Assembly: GCA_965228545.1 (NCBI GenBank)
Contig: OZ245822.1
Location: 992,001-1,056,000, forward strand
Length of the DNA stretch: 64,000 nucleotides
Direction of reading: 5' to 3'
DNA from: HXMU1420-13 sp965228545
Lineage (GTDB): Bacteria; Bacteroidota; Rhodothermia; Balneolales; Balneolaceae
The translations under genes and the position numbers were made by a program. Of the stretch, positions 55,300 to 61,419 are shown one piece after another (position 1 is the first letter of the stretch; each line of letters starts with the position of its first letter). The notes under the pieces were generated by a model. It was not told the origin of the DNA. It did not search any database and saw nothing but the letters and a program-made list of their open reading frames with translations.

Positions 55300-55600
55300 C
55301 AGAATCAAGTAGATAGTTTTTTCCCTTGCTCTGTTTGAGCTTTTATTGATTGTGCTTGTTCGTTTCTACGTTCGTTGCTTACGCTCATCCTTTCCGGCTA
55401 CCCTGCTATCTACGCGACTACCTGTGGCAGCTTCCGTAGGAATGCCTATGGCACAAACACCTTTGCGGGCTTATGCTGAATGTATTTCAGCATTGTTACG
55501 AGTTCAGTGCTCGCAACCATCCCAGATATCATGCGGGCTCTCCGGCCGGCTTCCTCCCGCTGTAGCGGGACGTACGTCCCGAAAGCCTTCGGGACAGTTA
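55300..55600 (-). ncRNA. Candidate guide-RNA (seekRNA) region of the IS1111-type element
   Basis: In IS1111 elements the guide RNA comes from the noncoding end downstream of the transposase, which is this stretch. Several hairpins are present, such as CGGGACGTACGTCCCG at 55567-55582, CCCGAAAGCCTTCGGG at 55578-55593, and TGCTGAATGTATTTCAGCA. GTTAGGC at 55597-55603 resembles an attC end, but I could not find a convincing second guide, so only the region is proposed. Confidence 0.35.
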
Positions 55601-55602
55601 GG

Positions 55603-56652
55603 CTACGGGCTTGCCGGCCAGGGCCACTGTGGGGACTTGGCTCGTGTAGCCTGCCCCTTAAATCCCCGGTAGGGTTGATTGTTATGCAACATGTGCCAGA
55701 CTATCCTGGCAAGTTCTTTGGCGACAATGGCGCGGGCAATGCGCTTGCCACTACGGCGCATCTTGCGCTGGTAAAAGGCGCGCACCACCGGATACCACTG
55801 CACGGCGCGTACCGCCGCTTCGGTGTAGGCCGCCTTTAGGTAGCGGTTGCCCTGCTTGCTGCCCCGATGCCGTGACTTTCCCCCGGAGTTGGACGCTCCC
55901 GGCACCAACCTACAATAGCTGAAATACTTGCCCGGGCTGGCGAATCGAGCCATGTCTGCGGTTTCCGTTAATATCGTGTACGCGGTGAGTACCCCGATGC
56001 CCGGCACTGCTCGCAGGCGTTGAATCCGCTCATCAGGAACCAACCGCTCGTGCAACCAGCTTTCGAGGCCTTCAATTTGACCCTCCAACATCTTTATGTG
56101 TTCCAACCAACACCGAGCGCCGTGCCAACTGCCTTCATCCAACACCTTCAAAAGCTCCCCCTCCAAACCCTCTAGGTTTTGAAAGGCCTTCGCTGTTAAA
56201 GCGCTCCCTGCTTTCTCGGCCAAACTATGTACCTGCACCCGAGCTGCCGTGCGACGAACAACCAGACGAAGACGCGAGCGCATCACCTCACGAAACTCCC
56301 GATACTCCGGGCTAATTTGGTGCGCCCGTGGGATCAGCCCCACACGTAACAGCTCCGCCAGCATCCCGGCATCTACGGCGTCTGTTTTTACCTTTGCGTA
56401 ACTAATGGCTTTCACATGCAAGGCGTGCGCAAGCACCAATTCCACCCCAATATCTGCCAGGGCATCAGCCAGCCAGTACCAACTCCCCGTGGATTCCACC
56501 ACCGCCATGTGCGGGCCTTCCATACCCGCAAAATACGCCAACAGCTCCGCCCGACGGCAGGGAAGCGTCTGCTGCTGAATACATTGCCCATTGCTATCAA
56601 TCGTTTGATTAACCATATTTCGCTTATGCAGGTCTATTCCTGTGTATTTCAT
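55603..56652 (-). CDS. IS1111-type IS110-superfamily transposase
   Basis: 349 residues. DEDD signatures are YTGIDLHKRNM, VVESTGSWYWLAD, and KTDAVDAGMLAELL. The Tnp_20 half has RAVPGIGVLTAYTILTE, FSYCRLVPGASNSGGKSRHRG, and QGNRYLKAAYTEAA. It is clearly a different lineage from the transposase at 52336: motif wording, length and end structure differ. It is on the minus strand and GC-richer than the array. Confidence 0.92.
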   Translation of the reverse strand: MKYTGIDLHKRNMVNQTIDSNGQCIQQQTLPCRRAELLAYFAGMEGPHMAVVESTGSWYWLADALADIGVELVLAHALHVKAISYAKVKTDAVDAGMLAELLRVGLIPRAHQISPEYREFREVMRSRLRLVVRRTAARVQVHSLAEKAGSALTAKAFQNLEGLEGELLKVLDEGSWHGARCWLEHIKMLEGQIEGLESWLHERLVPDERIQRLRAVPGIGVLTAYTILTETADMARFASPGKYFSYCRLVPGASNSGGKSRHRGSKQGNRYLKAAYTEAAVRAVQWYPVVRAFYQRKMRRSGKRIARAIVAKELARIVWHMLHNNQPYRGFKGQATRAKSPQWPWPASP

Positions 56653-56848
56653 AGGGTCCTCCAGTTAGATTCGTAGTTTAGAGATCGTAATCTACTTGGT
56701 AGGATCCTTATAATAAATATCAAGCGTTTCAAGTCGGACGCAGGTAGGGTTTGTGGGAAAGCTTGTGGTCAATAAAATTATTTAGTTACTTCAAAAAAAA
56801 TCGAAAACCTGCGCCGCTTAAACGCTGGGTCGTTATGCAACAAAGCTT

Positions 56849-57169
56849 ATGGAAAAAACTAAATCACTCAGAGTAAGTACTTTGTTGTCAGTCCAACGGG
56901 CTTTAGTCGGAGAAATCCTTCCCACGTTTCGGTTAATCTCTGTCGAGTATTCGGAAGCTGAAATAAAGATTTGGGTTTATCATGATAAAAAAATCGATTC
57001 TAATGAAATTGAAGAATTCGATAGAACAGTAATTTCGTCGGTAGTTGCTGATTTCCCCTATCCAGAACATTCAGATCCTAAAGTTGCTTTTGAGTTTGTT
57101 CGTGTAGATTATCCAGAAAAAATAAACCCAAAAGGCTGGCCCGTTTATGGTAAGCGTGAAAGAGCTTAG
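56849..57169 (+). CDS. Cassette 6 protein, small conserved family
   Basis: 106 residues, soluble. STLLSVQRALVGEILPTFRLISVEY followed by IKIWVYHDKKID and a C-terminal VRVDYPEKINPKGWPVYGKRE. I recall a widespread integron- and chromosome-borne family of about 100 residues with QRALLGEVTPNLRAV at its start, function unknown. It begins 16 bases after the cassette start. The stop is 6 bases before R''. Confidence 0.6.
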   Translation: MEKTKSLRVSTLLSVQRALVGEILPTFRLISVEYSEAEIKIWVYHDKKIDSNEIEEFDRTVISSVVADFPYPEHSDPKVAFEFVRVDYPEKINPKGWPVYGKRERA

Positions 57170-57174
57170 TTGTT

Positions 57175-57361
57175 GCATAACAAGCGTTACTCTTAGGAGA
57201 AAGTCAAGATTGTAGTGGTTTTCGTCTTTCATGGATACACTTCTTCCAGTACGGCGTATCCGCTGTTAAAAAATGGTAAATGATGGTCATTCGTCAATGA
57301 ACCCTTCTCTGGATACTGATTCCTATCATTTCGCGCCAGAGTGCAGGTCGGGTCGTTAGCC
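57175..57361 (+). other. attC6, long atypical form
   Basis: R'' GCATAAC at 57175-57181 matches the cassette 6 start; terminal GTTAGCC at 57355-57361. At 187 bases it is twice the length of attC1-4, and the usual inner arms are not found. Its interior, 57184-57343, has a diverged second copy at 60024-60185. Confidence 0.6.
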
Positions 57362-57436
57362 AACCTAACCTTAATTGGTTCCAATAATTTCTTTGAGTAC
57401 TTTACTAATGCTTTAAAAAACTTTATATGTACTTAT

Positions 57437-57721
57437 ATGAATATCTCAATCTCTAAAGATATTGAACCACTTTCCGAATTTCGCAAAAAGTCAGCTGAAT
57501 TTGTAAAGCGTTTAAAAAAAGAAAAACAGCCTATCGTTTTAACACAACATGGAAAAAGTGCTGCCGTCCTGATGGATGTAACTGAGTTTGAACGCATTTC
57601 AAAGAAAATGGAAATGTTAGAAGATCTACTTGAGGCTAAACAACAAGTAGAGCAAGGCAAAACATTTACAATGCAAGAAGCGAAAGGTCGAGTTGATAAG
57701 CACCTTTCTAAATGGAAATAA
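57437..57721 (+). CDS. Phd/YefM-type antitoxin
   Basis: 94 residues from the ATG at 57437; a longer frame from 57341 crosses the attC end and is rejected. ISKDIEPLSEFRKKSAEFVK and IVLTQHGKSAAVLMDVTEFERI are typical of Phd/YefM, a DNA-binding antitoxin whose C-terminus neutralises the toxin. Overlaps the toxin gene by 10 bases; autoregulation is usual. It is a cassette cargo, in an array where such pairs often stabilise cassettes. Confidence 0.9.
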   Translation: MNISISKDIEPLSEFRKKSAEFVKRLKKEKQPIVLTQHGKSAAVLMDVTEFERISKKMEMLEDLLEAKQQVEQGKTFTMQEAKGRVDKHLSKWK

Positions 57722-57993
57722 TTTTTACCGATCGTTTTCTTACTCGTGTTGAAGAGTGTACAGATTACATTGCATTAGACGATGTTCCGACGGCTATAAA
57801 ATGGGCTGAAGGTGTTTTTAAGCTTTGTGAACAACTAAGCGCTCAACCGGAAAGTGGAAGAATAGTTCCTGAATTTAACCGAGAAGAGTTAAAGGAATTG
57901 ATCCATGGGAATTATCGATTGGTGTGTGAGCTTAAATCTAACCGCATTGATATGCTTACAATCTGGCATGTTCGTCAATCTTTACATAAATAA
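57712..57993 (+). CDS. RelE/ParE-type toxin
   Basis: 93 residues. TDYIALDDVPTAIKWAEGVFKLCEQLSAQPESGRIVPEFNREELKELIHGNYRLVCELKS split into blocks follows the ParE/RelE pattern, ending with IDMLTIWHVRQSLHK. ParE members attack gyrase and RelE members cut mRNA; the choice cannot be made by eye, though the RxVPE and HGNYRLV motifs favour ParE. Directly downstream of the Phd antitoxin. Confidence 0.88.
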   Translation: MEIIFTDRFLTRVEECTDYIALDDVPTAIKWAEGVFKLCEQLSAQPESGRIVPEFNREELKELIHGNYRLVCELKSNRIDMLTIWHVRQSLHK

Positions 57994-58007
57994 GCTCACT
58001 AACTACT

Positions 58008-58094
58008 AGCTGACAAACGTTTACAGGTTAACCGAACTCGGTTCGGGTCTTCAGATTTAATCACCAGACTCGCCGCTTACTTGCCTGGTACTTA
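58008..58094 (+). other. attC7, degenerate
   Basis: Aligns with attC2 and attC4 (GTTCGGGTCTTC, then CAGACTCGCCGCTTA), but R'' is AGCTGAC and the final heptamer is GTACTTA, so the recombination ends are mutated. Probably inactive. Confidence 0.7.
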
Positions 58095-58150
58095 TACTCT
58101 TTTCACTATTCGTTCATTTTAAATGTGATTTAGATTAAATAGATTAGAGT

Positions 58151-58390
58151 ATGTCTAAACAAGAAATCATAAAACAACTCAAGAAACTCCCATCTGAAGC
58201 TCAACGTGAAGCAGCAGATTTTGTCGAATTTCTATCTAAAAAGTATCTAAAACAACCAGAAGAAACCGATTCACCCAAGAAAAAACCTATTTTAGAAAGT
58301 TCATTTCGTGGAATGTGGATAGATCGGAAAGACATGCAGGATAGTACAAAATGGGTTCGGGACCTTAGAAAAAGCCGTATTACTGACTAA
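58151..58390 (+). CDS. DUF2281-type antitoxin
   Basis: 79 residues. SKQEIIKQLKKLPSEAQREAADFVEFLSKKYL is the DUF2281/VapB-like start, then an ESSFRGMWIDRKD segment. It pairs with the PIN toxin gene 8 bases downstream; the toxin is broken, so the antitoxin stands alone. Function would be toxin neutralisation and autoregulation. Confidence 0.8.
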   Translation: MSKQEIIKQLKKLPSEAQREAADFVEFLSKKYLKQPEETDSPKKKPILESSFRGMWIDRKDMQDSTKWVRDLRKSRITD

Positions 58391-58398
58391 TCTATTAT

Positions 58399-58800
58399 AT
58401 GGCTCAACCGATAATTATTGACACAGACATTCTCATCGACTTTAGCCTTGATAGATACGAAGCCGTTAATACAATGGCTGATCTGGAAGACCAATTTACA
58501 CTGAATATCAGTGTAATTACAGCTATGGAACTGTATGCCGGCTGCCGAAGCAAAAAAGATTTATATAAAGTTGACGACCTAATTTCTGGTATTCATATAG
58601 AATTTGTTACAAGGCCAATTTCTTAGCAAGCATTAGAGTTAATGAAGGTATTCAGGTCAAGTCATGGAGTTGAAATTAATGATATGTTTATTGCTGCTAC
58701 TTCATTAAACCTGTAAGCTAAAATGATCAGTAAAAATCAAAAGCACTACAATTTTTTACCGGAAATTGACCTCCTCGAATATCCGCTAAGCGGAGTATAA
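58399..58800 (+). pseudogene. VapC-type PIN toxin with two nonsense codons
   Basis: Reading through, 133 codons make a full PIN domain: IIDTDILIDFSL with the first Asp, MELYAGC (Glu), EINDMFIAATSL (third acidic), then SKNQKHYNFLPEIDLL. TAG at 58624 and TAA at 58714 interrupt it in one frame, so only a 75-residue fragment is made. PIN toxins are ribonucleases. The final stop overlaps a degenerate R'' GTATAAC, so the pair was once a cassette. Confidence 0.85.
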
Positions 58801-58856
58801 CAACGGTTTCAAAACGTACGACGCTTTCCTTTCTTCTATCCTATTCTTAGTTATCT
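58795..58856 (+). other. attC8, truncated and degenerate
   Basis: GTATAAC at 58795-58801, then AACGGTTTCAAAACGTACGAC, recalling AAGCGTTTCAAGTCGGACG, and GTTATCT at 58850-58856. The outer heptamers are nearly complementary; inner arms are lost. Confidence 0.5.
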
Positions 58857-58883
58857 TCATGCTCATAAATCATAATTAATTTT

Positions 58884-59339
58884 TTGAGCTGGTATGATCG
58901 TTTAAACGACGGTTCGGTAGTAATAAATCAAAATGTACAAACACCAATGAGAATTGTCCCCGGCTTATTTTTCTTAATAATTGTTTGCCTTATTCCGTTG
59001 ATTTTTGGAATGGAATCAATTCTTCTGATTGAGCTGCCAGGAGGCTTACCTTTCGGTACTTTTTTGGCAGCAGTGGTCCTCGTTTCTGCTTCTGTTATAC
59101 CGGTGATTCAAAACAACTCGGGGTCCTTGCTTCACCGAATAGCATTAGTTCTCCTTTTGGCATCGATTCTTTGGCTGCCTTTAGGTGTTTATTTGTCAGG
59201 AAATGTGGCTTTAAGCTTTGTTCAAGATGCCAGCGATTCACAATTTTATTGGCGATTTACTGCTGGGTTGAGCTTCAGTATTTTGGTTATTTTGATTTGG
59301 ACAGGAGTAAAGTTTATCCGTCAGAGGCGCGCTTTTTAG
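58884..59339 (+). CDS. Hypothetical four-helix membrane protein
   Basis: 151 residues from a TTG. Four hydrophobic segments: about 24-46, 53-73, 80-105 and 122-143, with DGSVVINQNVQ at the cytoplasmic-looking start. No motif. It follows the degenerate attC8 and has no attC after it, so it may be stranded cassette cargo or a resident gene. Confidence 0.55.
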   Translation: MSWYDRLNDGSVVINQNVQTPMRIVPGLFFLIIVCLIPLIFGMESILLIELPGGLPFGTFLAAVVLVSASVIPVIQNNSGSLLHRIALVLLLASILWLPLGVYLSGNVALSFVQDASDSQFYWRFTAGLSFSILVILIWTGVKFIRQRRAF

Positions 59340-59436
59340 GTTTAAGGTTGAAGTGAGACAATCAAAAGAGATTTTAAGCCGTATTTTGTTCTGAATTTAG
59401 TACATTAAATAGCACCATAAATCATTTCTTTTTCTC

Positions 59437-59715
59437 ATGTCAAACATTCAACTTGATCAGGATATTCGATCACTCTCAGATTTCAGAGCTAATGCTGCAT
59501 CTTTTATAGAACAAGTAAAGTCAGAAAGGCGACCTCTTGTTATTACTCAACATGGAAAAAGCTCTGCAGTATTAATTGACGTGGAAGATTATCAAAGAAT
59601 GCTAGATAAAATTCAATTATTAGAAGAATTATCAACTGCACGCAAAGAATTAAATGATGATGAAGGTATAAGTCATAAAGAATTTATTAGGAAATTGAGA
59701 TCTGAGTATTCATGA
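59437..59715 (+). CDS. Phd/YefM-type antitoxin, second pair
   Basis: 92 residues. DQDIRSLSDFRANAASFIEQVK and LVITQHGKSSAVLIDVEDYQRML match Phd/YefM. It overlaps the toxin start by 4 bases (ATGA). It resembles the first antitoxin in layout but is diverged, so it is a separate acquisition or an old duplication. Confidence 0.9.
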   Translation: MSNIQLDQDIRSLSDFRANAASFIEQVKSERRPLVITQHGKSSAVLIDVEDYQRMLDKIQLLEELSTARKELNDDEGISHKEFIRKLRSEYS

Positions 59716-60005
59716 AGAAAATTATTTGGTCGCCTACTGCCAGATCTAAAGCCAAAGATATTCTTGAATACATTTCTAGGGATAACCCAGACGCGGCCTT
59801 AGCTCTCATTGACCAGATTGAAGAGAAGGTAAATAGATTAAGACAAAACCCGGAAGTTGGCAGAGTATTACCTGAAATGCAAAATCAGAGTATTCGTGAA
59901 ATCGTTGTTCACAAAAATTATGGTGTTGTTTATGAAGTTCTTGAGAATTCTATCGAAATATTAACGGTGCGACATTTTCGACAAATTTTCTCTAACTCTG
60001 AGTAA
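59712..60005 (+). CDS. RelE/ParE-type toxin, second pair
   Basis: 97 residues. The ParE-like pattern is ARSKAKDILEYISRDNPDAALALIDQIEEKV, NPEVGRVLPEM, IREIVVHKNYGVVYEV, and ILTVRHFRQIF. Coupled to its antitoxin by ATGA. The element following it, 60024-60185, is a diverged copy of the attC6 interior. Confidence 0.88.
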   Translation: MKKIIWSPTARSKAKDILEYISRDNPDAALALIDQIEEKVNRLRQNPEVGRVLPEMQNQSIREIVVHKNYGVVYEVLENSIEILTVRHFRQIFSNSE

Positions 60006-60023
60006 TAAATATTGCGGTCGCTA

Positions 60024-60185
60024 ATCATCGTTTCTCTTAGGAATACGTTAAATATATAGTGACTATCATCCTTAGTGTTTGTAACTCTTTCAACAATTCG
60101 CTTACACTGTAAAAAATGGGAAACTATAATCATTCGGCAATGAATCTTTCTCTTGCTATTGATTATGATCTTCACCGTAACCGAA
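60024..60185. repeat. Diverged copy of the long attC6 interior
   Basis: CGTTTCTCTTAGGA and CTGTAAAAAATGGGAAAC align with CGTTACTCTTAGGA and CTGTTAAAAAATGGTAAAT inside attC6, and ATCATTCGGCAATGAA aligns with GTCATTCGTCAATGAA. Each copy touches a Phd/ParE pair. A long terminal structure in degenerate attC sites is one explanation. Confidence 0.65.
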
Positions 60186-60258
60186 CAATAAAACATAACT
60201 GACCGCTTATTCAAAATATAAGCAGGTAGCTAAATGACAGGCAGCCTGTGCCTATCAG

Positions 60259-61410
60259 TTACTCGACTTTCCCTATTCTAAACCGATCCAACTCTAAAAA
60301 ATCGATATTGTATTGAGTAGTTCCCCTTGCCAATAAATCGGTAACAATCTCCCCTATTACCGGTGCAAACTTAAAACCGTGACCGCTGAAGCCCGTTGCC
60401 AGCACAATCTTGTTTCTACTATCGGGAAGGTAATCGAGGATAAACTGCTCATCTTTTGTATTTGAATACATACAGGCGGTTAGGGCGATCGGCTGATCAG
60501 CTAATTCCGGTAAGAATTGTTCCAGGATTTGGCGCAGTCTTGCTTCTTCTATTTTAGGATCGTATTGGTGAACTTCTGTTGGATGGATGGAATCGGCAAT
60601 GGTATGATGGGCAAATTTTAGTTGTCCGTGCATGGGATGAGTCTCATCGTCGAGTATCGGAAATCCATAATATATTCCTGGAATGGATTTATCGGTAATT
60701 ACCCATGCGGGCATTTGTTTGTAATGCTCCAAGTCATATGTTTTTGGTTTTACCCAACCGATCATTTGTCGGCTTACCTGTACCCTGTTTTTCATTTGCG
60801 GTAGCAACTCAGAAATGTAAGAACCTGCACAAATCACCACTTTTGCAGCTCGTATGATTCTCTTATCTGTTTCAACTTCAACCACATCCTCCCGATAATT
60901 GATAGCGCGTACTTTTTCGTTCAGGAAAACTTGAGCTCCAGAAGTCTTCGCTGCTCCTACGTACGATTTGATTGCAATATCAGCCCGAAGAAAACCGGCT
61001 TCAATTTCTAACCTGCTTTCGAAAGAATCAGGCAAAGCAAATGGAGCCTTTTCGCGATTAGAACATGCACGAAATGGAAGCTTATGTGAATTTGCAGCAC
61101 GATACACTCCCTGCACTATGGGATGATCCGATTCCCCTAAATACGCAAGTCCGCTTTCTGTGTAGATAGTATTCCCCGAAGTATACTCAATCTCTTTCCA
61201 GCCGTTGTATGCAGCTTCCAGAAGAGGAATGTATCGTTCATCCTCAAAATAAGCTTTCCGAATAAGTCGGGTTTGACCGGAATGCGATCCTGAATCGTGC
61301 ACAATCCCGAACTGCTCGATGCCTGCGACGCTGAGTCCGGCTCTTGCCAAATGATACAACGCACTTGCTCCCATCGAGCCTACACCGATTACAACAACAT
61401 CATACATCAC
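60259..61410 (-). CDS. Monomeric sarcosine oxidase/N-methyl-tryptophan oxidase-like
   Basis: 383 residues. FAD-binding Rossmann motif YDVVVIGVGSMGASALYHLARAG, then GSHSGQTRLIRKAYFEDERY, the covalent-FAD Cys region near LTACMYSNTKDEQFILD, and GFSGHGFKFAPVIGE at the end. These match the SolA/MSOX family, which oxidises N-methyl amino acids to formaldehyde, amino acid and peroxide. The substrate is not provable. It follows the fused mutase gene on the same strand by 9 bases. Confidence 0.9.
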   Translation of the reverse strand: MMYDVVVIGVGSMGASALYHLARAGLSVAGIEQFGIVHDSGSHSGQTRLIRKAYFEDERYIPLLEAAYNGWKEIEYTSGNTIYTESGLAYLGESDHPIVQGVYRAANSHKLPFRACSNREKAPFALPDSFESRLEIEAGFLRADIAIKSYVGAAKTSGAQVFLNEKVRAINYREDVVEVETDKRIIRAAKVVICAGSYISELLPQMKNRVQVSRQMIGWVKPKTYDLEHYKQMPAWVITDKSIPGIYYGFPILDDETHPMHGQLKFAHHTIADSIHPTEVHQYDPKIEEARLRQILEQFLPELADQPIALTACMYSNTKDEQFILDYLPDSRNKIVLATGFSGHGFKFAPVIGEIVTDLLARGTTQYNIDFLELDRFRIGKVE

Positions 61411-61419
61411 ATTTTATGC

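Larger units (their letters stand above)
55287..56720 (-). mobile_element. IS1111-type element inside attC5
   Basis: About 1.43 kb. Subterminal inverted repeats: TTATAAGGA-N6-CAAGTAGAT at 55291-55314 and ATCTACTTG-N6-TCCTTATAA at 56690-56713, a few bases inside each end, as in IS1111. It sits just inside R'' of attC5, and flanks share a CA/TG dinucleotide. The IS1111-attC family is known to target such sites. Downstream of the transposase, 55300-55600 is noncoding and hairpin-rich. Confidence 0.85.
55279..56838 (+). other. attC5, split by the IS1111-like element
   Basis: Left part 55279-55286 (R'' GCATAAC plus A), right part 56721-56838 (AAGCGTTTCAAGTCGGACG to GTTATGC at 56832). R'' is the reverse complement of the cassette 5 start. 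The right-hand arm GCGCCGCTTAAACGC pairs with the left arm with extra bases. Confidence 0.82.

Noticed and set aside
55346..55839. Plus-strand open frames across the IS1111-type element
   Set aside because: They are antisense to, or in the noncoding end of, the transposase and show no protein motif.
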